64,000 nt of DNA from CADCUY01 sp964242735 (lineage in GTDB: Bacteria > Actinomycetota > Actinomycetes > Actinomycetales > Quadrisphaeraceae): positions 44,244 through 108,243 of the forward strand of contig CAXTAK010000013.1 of the NCBI GenBank assembly GCA_964242735.1. Reading direction: 5' to 3'. Positions within the stretch are counted from its first letter, which is position 1, and every line of letters begins with the position of its first letter. A program made the translations under genes and the position numbers. The notes under the pieces are model-generated. The model was not told the origin of the DNA and searched no databases. It saw only the letters and a program-made list of their open reading frames with translations. Of the stretch, positions 47,174-56,021 are shown piece by piece.

Positions 47174-47824
47174 GTGGAGGCCTACGTCGACAACCCCGCC
47201 CTGTTCTGGTCGGGGTTCCTCACGACGCTCCGGGTGGTCGCCGTGGCGGGGGTCGGGTCCGTGGTCGTCGGCACCGTGGTCGCGGCAGCCCGCGTGTGCC
47301 CGATCCCGGTGCTGCGTGGCGCGGGCGCCGCGTACGTCACGGTCCTGCGCAACACCCCGCTCGCGGTGCTGCTCTTCTTCTCCGCCTTCGGCATCCCCAC
47401 CCTCGGGATCAACGCCAGCTACTACGTCCTGGGCGTCAGCGCGCTGGTGCTGTACACGGCGTCCTTCGTGTGCGAGGCCGAGCGCGCGGGCATCAACGCG
47501 GTGCCGCCCGGGCAGGCGGAGGCGGCGCGGGCCATCGGGCTCGGCTTCGCCACCACGCTGACGGCGGTGGTGCTGCCGCAGGCGCTGCGCGCGGTGGTGC
47601 CCCCGCTGGGCAACGTGCTGATCGCCATGGTGAAGAACTCCGCGGTGCTCGGGGCGTTCGGCGTCGGCGGGGAGCTGTTCAGCTTCTACACCCGCATGGT
47701 CAGCGCCCAGGGGTACCCGCGCCTCGACACCCTCCTCGGCGTGGCCGTCGGCTACCTGCTCATCACCGTGAGCGCCGGCGCGCTGCTCGCGGTGGCCGAG
47801 CGGCGTCTGGCGGTCGCCCGGTGA
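47174..47824 (+). CDS. gluC: Glutamate ABC transporter permease
   Basis: A 216-residue permease from GTG 47174, with about five hydrophobic segments. LRNTPLAVLLFFSAFGIP at the front of the domain and the EAA-type loop GQAEAARAIGLGFATTLTAV are typical of polar amino acid permeases. The stop overlaps the gluD start (GTGA). Confidence 0.92.
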   Translation: MEAYVDNPALFWSGFLTTLRVVAVAGVGSVVVGTVVAAARVCPIPVLRGAGAAYVTVLRNTPLAVLLFFSAFGIPTLGINASYYVLGVSALVLYTASFVCEAERAGINAVPPGQAEAARAIGLGFATTLTAVVLPQALRAVVPPLGNVLIAMVKNSAVLGAFGVGGELFSFYTRMVSAQGYPRLDTLLGVAVGYLLITVSAGALLAVAERRLAVAR

Positions 47825-48717
47825 GCGCGCCGGGCGCCACGGTGCTCTTCGACGCCCCGGGGCCGCGCACCCGGCGGCGGGTGCTCATCGGCAGCGTGGT
47901 GGCTGTGGTCGTCCTCCTCGCCGCGGTGGCCGCGGCGGTGGCGAGGCTCGCCGAGCGCGGGCAGTTCGACGCCTCCCTGTGGGGCCCGCTGGTCGACCCG
48001 GGCACCACGGAGTTCCCCCTGGTGTGGGGGCGCATCGGGGCGGGCCTGGCGCTGACCCTGCGGGCCGCGGCCGCGGCGATGGTGGCGTCCGTGGTGCTGG
48101 GGACGGTGATCGCGGCGGTGCGGCTCAGCCTGGGCCGGAGAGCGCGCCTGCCGCTGGTGGCCCTCGTGGAGCTGCTGCGGGGGCTGCCCGTCGTGGTCAC
48201 GATCGTCCTCGTCAGCGTGCTGCTGCCCGCGGTCGGCCTCGACCTGGCGCCCTTCTGGTTCCTCGTCATCGGCCTCACCGCGTACAACAGCGTGATCATC
48301 AGCGAGATCGTGCGGGCCGGCGTGCTGGCCCTGCCGCGCGGTCAGGCCGAGGCCGGCCTCGCCGTGGGGCTCACCCCGAGCCAGGTCATGCGCCTGGTGC
48401 AGCTGCCCCAGGCGGTGCGCTCGATGCTGCCGGCGCTGATCAGCCAGCTGGTCGTGGTCCTCAAGGACACGGCGCTGGGCTCGATCGCGCTCACCGTGCT
48501 GCAGGACACCCTGTGGCAGGCCGACAGCATCCGTACCGTGCTGGACAACCCGCTGCAGGTCTACTTCGTCGTCGCGGTCATCTTCATCGCGCTGTGCCTG
48601 CTGCTGGACCGCCTCGCCACCTGGGTCGAGCGCCGCCTGAGCCGTTCGACGTCGAGCCCGGTGCTCGTCGCGGCGCAGGCGGAGGTGCGCGCCAGCGAGG
48701 CGAGCGCCGCTGGGTGA
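47821..48717 (+). CDS. gluD: Glutamate ABC transporter permease
   Basis: A 298-residue permease from GTG 47821. It has an N-terminal hydrophobic segment (VLIGSVVAVVVLLAAVAAA), then the core with ELLRGLPVVVTIVLVSVLLP and the EAA loop GQAEAGLAVGLTPSQVMRLV. It pairs with GluC to form the channel and closes the gluABCD operon. Confidence 0.92.
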   Translation: MSAPGATVLFDAPGPRTRRRVLIGSVVAVVVLLAAVAAAVARLAERGQFDASLWGPLVDPGTTEFPLVWGRIGAGLALTLRAAAAAMVASVVLGTVIAAVRLSLGRRARLPLVALVELLRGLPVVVTIVLVSVLLPAVGLDLAPFWFLVIGLTAYNSVIISEIVRAGVLALPRGQAEAGLAVGLTPSQVMRLVQLPQAVRSMLPALISQLVVVLKDTALGSIALTVLQDTLWQADSIRTVLDNPLQVYFVVAVIFIALCLLLDRLATWVERRLSRSTSSPVLVAAQAEVRASEASAAG

Positions 48718-48798
48718 GCCGGCGGCGGATCCGCGCCTTCGATCACCTGCCCGTCATCGATCCCACCCTCACCGGCACCGCCCTCAGCGCTCGCGTCC

Positions 48799-50031
48799 TC
48801 ACCGGTACACGCTGGCGTGGAGCGCCTCGACCTCCTCCGCTGGGGCGACCCGCGGGTTGTTCGCCGGTGACCCCGACGCCAGGGCCTGGCGGGCCATGAG
48901 CGGTGTCAGCGCCGTCCACGTGCCCTCGTCGATGCCGTGCGCATGGGGGGTGGGCACCGCCAGGTCCGCGCACAGGGCGCTCAGGGCGACGACGAGGTCG
49001 TCGGCCGCGGCGGCGTCGGGGCGGGTCGCGTCGGCCACGCCGAGCGCGCGAGCGCACACCGCGTACCGGGCCTGCGCGGAGCTCACCGAGAAGGCCGTGA
49101 CCGCCGGCAGGAGCATCGCGTTGGACAGGCCGTGCGGGACGTGGAAGTGCGCCCCGACGGGGCGGCTCATGCCGTGCACGAGGGCGACGCCGGCGTTGGA
49201 GAAGGCGGTGCCCGCCTGGGTGGCGGCGAGCATCATCGCCTCCCGCGCGTGGCGGTCACCGCCGTCGGCGACGGCCCGCCGCAGGACCGCGCCGATGGTG
49301 GTGATCGCCGAGAGGCAGAGCCCGTCGGAGTACGGGTCGGCCCTGCGGCTGACGTACGCCTCGATCGCGTGGGTGAGCGCGTCGACCCCCGTGTCGGCCG
49401 TCAGGCGCGCCGGCATGGACATCGACAGCTCGAAGTCGATGACCGAGGCGACGGGCAGGAACGCCGGCCCGGCACACAGCATCTTCTCGTCGGTGTCGCT
49501 GTCAGTGATGATCGTGAACTAGGTGGCCTCGGAGCCGCTGCCTGCGGTGGTGGGCACGGCGACCACCGGCAGGGCTGGGCCCGTGACGCGCGCCGGGGCC
49601 CGGTGCTCGCGCATGTGACCACCGCGGACGGCGAGCAGGGCGAGGGCCTTCGCGGTGTCCATCGGGCTGCCACCGCCGAAGCCGATGACCGCGTCGGCGC
49701 CATGGGCGTGGGCCGCCGCGAGACCGTCGTCGAGCGAGCGGGTCGTGGAGTCGGGCACGGTGCCGGCGAAGAGGCCCGGTTCGAGGCCCGCGCCGCGCAG
49801 GTATCCGAGGAGGCGGTCGGCCGCACCGGTGCCGACGAGGTAGGTGTCGGTGACCAGCAGCGGGCGCGCCACCCCCAGCGCCGCGACCACCTCGCCGATG
49901 TCGGCGACGGCTCCCCCGCCGATCCGCATGGTCCTGGGCTGGGCCAGGGTGAAGGTGATCGCTGGTCCTCGTCGGTGGTCCGGATGATCATCGGCGTGGT
50001 GTCCACCGAGTGCCAGCTCCGCTGCGGTCAC
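48799..50031 (-). pseudogene. Iron-containing alcohol dehydrogenase interrupted by an amber codon
   Basis: One frame codes a whole Fe-ADH except for an in-frame TAG at 49519-49521. Before it: MRIGGGAVADIGEVV, IGFGGGSPMDTAKALAL and VPTTAGSGSEAT. After it, with no frame change: FTIITDSDTDEKML, then the metal-ligand helix VDALTHAIEAYVS and SNAGVALVHGMSRPVGAHFH with PHG. The amber codon stands where relatives have Arg or another residue of SEATxFT. The N-terminal start is also unclear (GTG 50031 adds an odd 30-residue leader). Either the gene is dead, or one base is wrong. Confidence 0.85.
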
Positions 50032-50591
50032 CGCTCGCCGCGCACCCTATCGACGCGGCCTGCGGGGCGGCGACCACCGGCGCTCGGCGATGAACTCCGG
50101 TGGTCAGCGGCACACTGCTGCCGTGGCGAGGATGCCCGCAGGGGTGGCCTGCCGAGGGGTCGCGCCTGCGCACCCCTCGTACCGGTCGTGGTGTGGCGGT
50201 CGTCGGGGTGCACCGGTGACATCGATGACGTGGCCGTGCACCAGGGCGGTGTGGCAGTGCGGATCTCGCTGCAGCTGACGGGTGAGGCCGGCGAGGCAGT
50301 GAGGCACCTCGAGGATCTCTCGAGCGGAGGGCGCGCCAGGGTCGGCACCGATCCCTACTGCTTGTTGGAGACGAGCGCCGAGGCCGACGGCGTGCGCCAC
50401 CAGCTGGTGCCGAACCCTGTGCAGAGCTCCCCGACGACAGGGACGGCCGCCGCTGCGTAGGCCCTGACCTCGTCGTACTGGGTGGATCGGCTCCCCTACG
50501 ACGACCGACTCATCCCGGTGGGGGGGCGGCCCGAACTGGGCCTGCCGCCGGTCACCGTCGTCCTGCGCCTGGACTCGACCCCCTGAGCCGC
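50032..50591. other. Intergenic stretch with possible gene fragments
   Basis: 560 bases without a supported gene. On the plus strand around 50220-50586 one frame reads VRISLQLTGEAGEAVRHLED, a TAG at 50458, then YWVDRLPYDDRLIPVGG to a stop at 50586. This could be a small broken gene of unknown type. Confidence 0.4.
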
Positions 50592-50599
50592 TCATCGGG

Positions 50600-51154
50600 T
50601 CACTCGTCGAGCACCACGGCGTCGTCGTCGAGCTCGGCGCCCTCTGCGGCGAGCGCGTCGCGGACCACGGTGATCGCCGTGCTGCCGGCGTACCCCTTGC
50701 GCGCGAGGACGCCGGTGAGGCGCCGCAGGCGCGCCTGGGGTTCCAGACCCGCCGTGCCGGGGAGCCGCTTGGCCACCAGCGCCCGCGCCGCCGCCAGCTC
50801 GTCGTCGGGGTCGACCTGCTCCAAGGCCCGAGCCGCCTCCAGGTCCCCGACCCCCCGGCGGCGCAGCTCGTGAGCGAGCCCGCGTCGCGCCAGACCGCGG
50901 GTGACCTGCTGGCTGCGGACCACCACGTCGGCGTACGCCTGGTCGTCGATGATCGCGAGCTCGGTGTACCGGTCGAGGACCTCCGCGGCGATCTCGTCCT
51001 CGATGCCCTTCTGCGCCAGGGCCCGGGCGAGCTCCAGACGGCTGCGCGGGGAGGCGGCGAGCTTGCGCAGGACGACCGCCCGGGCCAGGGCCCGGGGGTC
51101 GTCCTGCGCCCGCTCGTCTACGGGCGGCTCGCCGCCGCGTGTGCGCCGGCTCAG
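50600..51154 (-). CDS. recX: Regulatory protein RecX, apparent CTG start
   Basis: RecX, about 184 residues, modulates RecA filaments. Its helical repeats are clear: DDPRALARAVVLRKLAASPR, RLELARALAQKGIEDEIAAE, LAIIDDQAYADVVVRSQQV and LARRGLAHELRRRGVGD. The homology runs up to the recA stop, yet from an in-frame TGA inside recA to GTG 50926 the frame has no ATG, GTG or TTG. A CTG at 51154 overlaps the recA stop (CTGA), the position where other actinobacteria have ATGA or GTGA. I therefore take CTG as the start. Starting at GTG 50926 would lose a third of the protein. Confidence 0.8.
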   Translation of the reverse strand: MSRRTRGGEPPVDERAQDDPRALARAVVLRKLAASPRSRLELARALAQKGIEDEIAAEVLDRYTELAIIDDQAYADVVVRSQQVTRGLARRGLAHELRRRGVGDLEAARALEQVDPDDELAAARALVAKRLPGTAGLEPQARLRRLTGVLARKGYAGSTAITVVRDALAAEGAELDDDAVVLDE

Positions 51155-53277
51155 AAGTCGACCGGGGGCCCGGCCGGGGTGTCGACCTTCGGGCCGATGC
51201 CGAGCTTCTCCTTGATGCGCTTCTCCAGCTCATCGGCGAGGTCGGGGTTGTCGCGCAGGAACGCCCGCGAGTTCTCCTTGCCCTGGCCGAGCTGGTCACC
51301 GTCGTAGGTGTACCAGGCCCCCGACTTCTTCACGAAGCCGTGCTCCACCCCCATGTCGATGAGGCTGCCCTCGCGGGAGATGCCGATGCCGTAGAGGATG
51401 TCGAACTCGGCCTGCTTGAACGGCGGGGCCACCTTGTTCTTCACCACCTTGACGCGGGTGCGGTTGCCGACCGCCTCGGTGCCGTCCTTCAGCGTCTCGA
51501 TGCGGCGGATGTCAAGGCGCACGGAGGCGTAGAACTTGAGCGCCTTCCCACCAGTCGTCGTCTCGGGGCTGTTGTGCACCATCACGCCGTCGACGAAGTA
51601 GTTGTGCGTGCCGTCGACCTGGATGTCGAAGCGATGCATCGACTTCGTCCGCGGCTTGACGTGGACGTCGATGACCTTCGCCGGCACCGGCCGGGTCGTC
51701 GGCTCGACGAAGTGCGGTGCCACCGCGAAACGGCCCTGGTGCCGGGGTAGCAACTTGTAGGCCATGGACGGGTGCACGTACGGGGCGATGACCTGCTGGA
51801 ACCGCTCCGTCCCCGCGGTGGTCATTGTCAGCACCGCCTTCTGCCCCGCCCCGCGCGGAGCCACGCGGCAGTCGACGCCGTGGACGTCGCGCAGGTAGGT
51901 CGCGAGGCGGTCGCGTGTCGCCTCGCTCATGGCCTCGACGCAGATCTCGATGCGCCCGCTACCACCCCGGGTGCGCTCCTGCTTGCCCTCGGACCGCAGG
52001 GCGAAGCTGCCGTCGTCCATGAACCACACCGCGAGCGCGAGGGGGGTCAGCGCCTTCAGGTAGTCCTCGGTGAGGTGCTTCTTGCCGTCGCCCCAGTACA
52101 CGGCCTCACGGACCTCCGACAGCTCGGGCAGCGGCGTCAGATCGATGTGCACCGCACCGTTGGGACGCACTGTGCGGGTCTGGCCGATGTTGCCGAGCAG
52201 CGACGCCTTCCAGTCGACGTACGCCTCCTGGCGCGCGCCGTGACCCATGCGGAAGCGCACACCGCGACGACCGCGGGTGTTCGGCGCCAGGTGACCGTCA
52301 CCCATGAGCCCGCCGAGGACGACCTGCCACTGCTGGTCGCTGAGGCGGACATCCTCTGCCACCATCACCCGGTCGCCGGGGATGAGCTCCCCCGCCTCGC
52401 GCCATCCTCCGGGTGTGCGGACCTGGTGGTTCTCCGTCGCTGCGAACTGCGAACGCCCGTTGCCACCTGACCTCTCGACCGTCACCTGCAGGAAGCGCTC
52501 AGCGGGGCCGTTGTCGTACCAGTCCGTGATCTTGCGTGCGACGACCTCGTCGCGCACGGGGTCGTAGCTGAGGACCTCGACGTCCATCTTCTGGTTGACG
52601 ATCTTGCCGATCTTCTCCGTGCTGCCGTCAGCGAGGGTCACCCGCGTCGAGTAGTTCATGCAGCCGAACATCACCCCGATCTTCTCACGGAGCTGATTGA
52701 TGAAGATCGCGGTGGTGTTCGAGTTGCTCAGAGCACCGGCGATCTTGCGCAGCGCCTGGGACATCAATCGGGCCTGCAGGCCGACGTGGCTGTCACCCAT
52801 CTCGCCCTCGATCTCCGCCCGTGGCACCAGGGCCGCGACCGAGTCGATGACGATGATGTCGATGGCGCCGGAGCGGATGAGGGTGTCGGCGATCTCCAGC
52901 GCCTGCTCACCGGTGTCGGGCTGGGACACCAGCAGGGCGTCGGTGTCGACACCCAGCGCCTTGGCGTAGTCGGGGTCGAGGGCGTGCTCGGCGTCGATGA
53001 ACGCGGCGATCCCGCCCGCGCGCTGGGCGTTCGCGATGCAATGCAGTGTCAGACTGGTTTTTCCCGACGACTCCGGACCGTAGATCTCGACCACCCGGCC
53101 CCGGGGCAGTCCACCGATCCCCAGCGCCACGTCGAGGGCGATCGACCCGGTGGGGATCACCTCCATCGGGGCGCGCACCTCGTCGCCCAGGCGCATCACC
53201 GAGCCCTTGCCGAACGACTTGTCGATCTGCGCGAGAGCGTTCTCGAGCGACTTGGCGCGATCTGCCGGAGCAGCCAT
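51151..53277 (-). CDS. recA: Recombinase RecA with an in-frame intein
   Basis: A 708-residue precursor from ATG 53277, with GAGGTGAGG just upstream; GTG 53286 would add three residues. The N-extein (about 205 residues) has Walker A GPESSGKT and IIVIDSVAALVPRAEIEGEM. After GVMFG the frame enters a 364-residue intein and resumes as SPETTTGGKALKFYASVRLD to the end, giving a mature RecA of 344 residues. It catalyses strand exchange and triggers LexA cleavage. It is coupled to recX, and a LexA-like box lies about 140 bases upstream. Confidence 0.97.
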   Translation of the reverse strand: MAAPADRAKSLENALAQIDKSFGKGSVMRLGDEVRAPMEVIPTGSIALDVALGIGGLPRGRVVEIYGPESSGKTSLTLHCIANAQRAGGIAAFIDAEHALDPDYAKALGVDTDALLVSQPDTGEQALEIADTLIRSGAIDIIVIDSVAALVPRAEIEGEMGDSHVGLQARLMSQALRKIAGALSNSNTTAIFINQLREKIGVMFGCMNYSTRVTLADGSTEKIGKIVNQKMDVEVLSYDPVRDEVVARKITDWYDNGPAERFLQVTVERSGGNGRSQFAATENHQVRTPGGWREAGELIPGDRVMVAEDVRLSDQQWQVVLGGLMGDGHLAPNTRGRRGVRFRMGHGARQEAYVDWKASLLGNIGQTRTVRPNGAVHIDLTPLPELSEVREAVYWGDGKKHLTEDYLKALTPLALAVWFMDDGSFALRSEGKQERTRGGSGRIEICVEAMSEATRDRLATYLRDVHGVDCRVAPRGAGQKAVLTMTTAGTERFQQVIAPYVHPSMAYKLLPRHQGRFAVAPHFVEPTTRPVPAKVIDVHVKPRTKSMHRFDIQVDGTHNYFVDGVMVHNSPETTTGGKALKFYASVRLDIRRIETLKDGTEAVGNRTRVKVVKNKVAPPFKQAEFDILYGIGISREGSLIDMGVEHGFVKKSGAWYTYDGDQLGQGKENSRAFLRDNPDLADELEKRIKEKLGIGPKVDTPAGPPVDF
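51571..52662 (-). mobile_element. RecA intein with LAGLIDADG homing endonuclease
   Basis: 364 residues inserted between Gly of GVMFG and Ser of SPETTTGG. Splicing blocks are complete: Cys1 in CMNYSTRVTLADGST, block B around FAATENHQVRTPGG, and the C-terminal HRFDIQVDGTHNYFVDG with the final HN before Ser+1. Both endonuclease motifs are visible: LGGLMGDGHLAPN and LAVWFMDDGSF, so homing may still be active. The insertion site is, as I recall, the one used by the M. leprae RecA intein and not that of M. tuberculosis. Confidence 0.93.
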
Positions 53278-53416
53278 GGTCCTCACCTCTGGGTCGGGGC
53301 ACCGGGCGAGAGCCCCGTGCGCTGCGTGTCGTGGACGACGCTAGGGGCGACCACCGACAGCGCTGCTGGTGCGGCGCCACACCTGTGGACGGGCGCCACC
53401 GTCATCCCCCGCAGCC

Positions 53417-53432
53417 TAGAACACCGGTTCGA
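53417..53432 (-). promoter_or_regulatory. LexA-type SOS box upstream of recA
   Basis: TAGAACACCGGTTCGA, one base off the actinobacterial/Bacillus-type LexA palindrome TCGAAC-N4-GTTCGA. It lies 140 bases upstream of the recA start, consistent with SOS control of recA-recX. Confidence 0.7.
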
Positions 53433-53445
53433 TCAGCGGTAGTCG

Positions 53446-54078
53446 TCAGGCGGCCGCTCCAGCCCGCGCGCGGCCCTCGACCAGGTGGCCCGCGACCCGC
53501 GGTGCCCGCGGCAGGTACGCGGCCCGCAGCTCGGTCACCTCCAGCCCGGAACGCTCCAGAGAGGCCCGCACGTCGTGGTCCAGGGAGCAGCCGGCGACCC
53601 GCCGACTCACCTCGCCCAGGCGGCGCTGCCACCGGGCGACGCCCGCGTCGGGGGCGAGCCCGTGCTCGACGAGGTGCAGCTCGCCCCCGGGCGCCAGCAC
53701 CCGGCGCACCTCCGCGAGCGCGGCGTCGCGGTCGGCGATGCCGCACAGGGTCCAGGTGCACAGCGCGGCGTCGAACCGGCCGTCGGGGAACGGCAGGTGC
53801 TGCGCGTCGCTCGCCCCCAGCACCACCGGGACGCCCGCGCCCGCCCGCCGTCGCGCGGACAGCCCCCAGGCCACCGCCGACGGCTCCACCGCCCACACGC
53901 CGGTGACCGCCGGCGGCAGGTGCGGGGTGTTGCGGCCCGAGCCGTACCCGATCTCCACCACGTCACCGGCCAGGCCGGCGCACACCCGCTCACGGACGGC
54001 GAGGAGGTCGTCGGAGGCCATCGAGGCGTCGAGCAGCCGCGGCTGCCCGTGCTCGCGGTAGAGCCCCACCCGCGTCAT
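53446..54078 (-). CDS. Class I SAM-dependent methyltransferase
   Basis: A 210-residue methyltransferase from ATG 54078. It has the Methyltransf_11 layout: motif I VVEIGYGSGRNTPHLP, LGASDAQHLPFPDGRFDAAL and LAEVRRVLAPGGELHLVEHG. The start overlaps the stop of the phosphotransferase-like remnant (ATGA). The acceptor is unknown; small-molecule or lipid methylation is typical of this group. Confidence 0.85.
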   Translation of the reverse strand: MTRVGLYREHGQPRLLDASMASDDLLAVRERVCAGLAGDVVEIGYGSGRNTPHLPPAVTGVWAVEPSAVAWGLSARRRAGAGVPVVLGASDAQHLPFPDGRFDAALCTWTLCGIADRDAALAEVRRVLAPGGELHLVEHGLAPDAGVARWQRRLGEVSRRVAGCSLDHDVRASLERSGLEVTELRAAYLPRAPRVAGHLVEGRARAGAAA

Positions 54079-54808
54079 CGTGCCCGCTGCACCGCTGCCA
54101 CCGCCACGCGCGCCGCCGACGCCCACGCACCCGCCGGCCCCCGCCCGCCCGCCGAGCACGCCGGCGACCCGGCGTCCGGTGGTGCGCCCGCCACCTCGGT
54201 GACCGCCCGGCACAGCAGGGCCCGCACCAGCAGCTGACCGCCGTGCGGCCCGGGCAGCAGCTCCGCCGCCAGCTCAGCGCCGGCCCCGTGCCAGACCAGG
54301 GCGTCGGCGACGACCACGGCGGTGCCGAGCTCCACCGGACGCCAGTACGCGGACAGGTCGATCACCGCCGGCGGCAGGCCCGGGTGGGCGAGCACGTTCC
54401 CGGTCAGGTCGCCGTGCACCACCTGCGAGGGCAGGTGCAGGGGTCGCCGCGCCGCACGAGGTGGCCGGGGCGCGGCAGGTGCGCCAGGGCGGCACCGAGC
54501 CGGCGCCCGGCGTCGGCGACGTCCGCCCACGCGCCGGCGGCGCTGCGCCCGACCAGGTGGCGCCGCGCCGTCCACCCCGCGACGACCAGCTCGCCGCCGA
54601 GCGACCGCAGCGGCGCGGACACCCGGACGTCGCCGCGCCCCTGGAGCGGAGCGAGCGCCCGCTCCTGCCAGGCCAGGTCCTCCAGCGAGGTGTCGAGCGG
54701 CTTGAGGACGACGTCCCCGGCGTGCCACGACGTCCCCCGGCCGCCGTCCAGCAGCTCGGGCGCCCCGGAGGCCCCGAACGACCTCAGCACCACGGGCGAC
54801 GGCTCCAC
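54075..54808 (-). pseudogene. Aminoglycoside-phosphotransferase-like gene, frameshifted
   Basis: The first half from GTG 54808 reads VLRSFGASGAPELLDGG, TSWHAGDVVLKPLDTSLEDL and LVVAGWTARRHLVGRS. This is the opening of an actinobacterial kinase-fold family related to aminoglycoside phosphotransferases. Near 54440 the frame changes and some residues are lost. The second half continues as LPSQVVHGDLTGNVLAHPGL (catalytic loop HGDLTGNVL) and PAVIDLSAYWRPVELGTAVV in another frame. The catalytic parts are all there but split. It is coupled to the methyltransferase downstream. Confidence 0.75.
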
Positions 54809-54855
54809 GGACCGCCTCCGGTGACGGGACGGCTCCACGGTGCCACCCTGCCCCC

Positions 54856-55434
54856 GTGGACGAGCGGCCCGCGGGGGCGACCGAGCACGTCGAGGTCCTC
54901 CCGCCCGACCCGGCCCGGCAGCGGCGCGGGGACGACCAGCGCCGCCGCCTCGACGCCGCCCTCGCCCCGTGGCTGGTCGCCGGCGTCGAGCACGTCGGCT
55001 CCACCGCCGTGCCGGGCCTGGCCGCGAAGCCCGTCATCGACCTGCAGGCCGCCGTCGCCGACCTCGACCGCGCCCCGGACGTCGCCGCCGCCCTGGCTGC
55101 CGACGGCTGGCACCTCGTGCCGCCCGAGCTCGACGGCCGCGCGGACCGCCGCTTCCTCGTGCGGGTCGTCGGTGGTCACCGCTCGGCGCACCTGCACCTG
55201 ATGACCACCGCGGGCGGGCGGTGGGACGCGCAGCTCGCCTTCCGCGACATGCCGCGCGCCGACGCCGGGCTCCGCGACGGCTACGCCACCCTCGAGCACG
55301 CGCTGGCTGCAGAGCACGCCGACGACCGGGAGGCGTGCACCGCGGCGAAGGCCGAGTTCGTGCGCGCCGCCCTCGACGAAGGACCGCACGTCCGGTCACG
55401 GCCGTCGACGCCGAGGTGGACGGCATCGTCGTGA
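54856..55434 (+). CDS. GrpB-family nucleotidyltransferase-fold protein
   Basis: A 192-residue protein from GTG 54856. The GrpB/UPF0157 core EHVGSTAVPGLAAKPVIDLQ is clear, with the GST nucleotidyltransferase motif and the DLQ acidic residue. RSAHLHLMTTAGGRWDAQLA and FRDMPRADAGLRDGYATLE follow. The biochemical role of the family is not established. It is divergent from the phosphotransferase-like remnant and convergent with the Doc toxin gene. Confidence 0.88.
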   Translation: MDERPAGATEHVEVLPPDPARQRRGDDQRRRLDAALAPWLVAGVEHVGSTAVPGLAAKPVIDLQAAVADLDRAPDVAAALAADGWHLVPPELDGRADRRFLVRVVGGHRSAHLHLMTTAGGRWDAQLAFRDMPRADAGLRDGYATLEHALAAEHADDREACTAAKAEFVRAALDEGPHVRSRPSTPRWTASS

Positions 55435-55436
55435 GG

Positions 55437-55814
55437 TCACCGCGCCGCGCTGGCGTCGCTGAGTCGGCTGGCGATCGACCCCACGTCGTCGAGGTCCCCC
55501 GTGGCCACGGCCACGACCAGCTCGTACGCCTCGTCGTTGGACAGCGTGAGGCGGCGGCCGTTGACACCGAGGAAGGCGATGGTCGCCGCCAGCGCCAGGC
55601 GCTCGTTCCCATCCACGAGCCCGTGGTCGCGGGCGACGGAGTGCACCAGTGTGGCGACCTTCTCCTCCAGGGTGGGACAGGCGTCGGTCCCGAAGACGGT
55701 GGTCCGCGGTCGCGCGAGCGCCGCCTCCAGCAGCCCGTGGTCGCGGACCACGGCCGGGGCCCCGAGGGCCCGTTCCGCGACGCGCAGGAGATCGGGGTGG
55801 GTGGGGTGGATCAC
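55437..55814 (-). CDS. doc: Doc-type toxin (Fic fold)
   Basis: A 125-residue Fic/Doc protein from GTG 55814, overlapping the antitoxin stop (GTGA). The Fic motif reads HGLVDGNERLA (family HxFxxGNxR), with a Leu in place of the usual Phe and Glu before Arg. FGTDACPTLEEKVATLVHSV and AYELVVAVATGDLDDV match the Doc family, which phosphorylates EF-Tu in the P1 phage prototype. It is the second gene of a type II toxin-antitoxin pair. Confidence 0.85.
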   Translation of the reverse strand: MIHPTHPDLLRVAERALGAPAVVRDHGLLEAALARPRTTVFGTDACPTLEEKVATLVHSVARDHGLVDGNERLALAATIAFLGVNGRRLTLSNDEAYELVVAVATGDLDDVGSIASRLSDASAAR

Positions 55815-56014
55815 TGGCCGAGGCGCTCGAGGGCCTCCGCGTACCGGGGCGACTCCTCATCGAGCACCCGGTCGAGCAGGTCGGCCCTGCTGCGGGTCTC
55901 GACGTACTCGCGCACCGCCTGGCGCACGACCTCCTGCATCGAGCGGCGCTCCAGCTCCGCGCGGCGCCGCAGGGCGTCGGCCTCGTCGTCCGCCAGGCGC
56001 AGGGTCATGGGCAT
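55811..56014 (-). CDS. Antitoxin paired with Doc
   Basis: A 67-residue protein from ATG 56014 (a second ATG lies two codons in). MTLRLADDEADALRRRAEL and RRSMQEVVRQAVREYVE form a ribbon-helix-helix-like DNA-binding part. The acidic C-terminus (LLDRVLDEESPRYAEALERL) would bind the toxin. It precedes and overlaps doc. An inverted repeat directly upstream suggests autoregulation. Confidence 0.82.
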   Translation of the reverse strand: MPMTLRLADDEADALRRRAELERRSMQEVVRQAVREYVETRSRADLLDRVLDEESPRYAEALERLGQ

Positions 56015-56021
56015 CCGATGG

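Noticed and set aside
49519..49521. Recoding of the amber codon (pyrrolysine or suppression)
   Set aside because: No downstream stem or partner genes for pyrrolysine are visible, and the family is not known to use it; a nonsense mutation is simpler.
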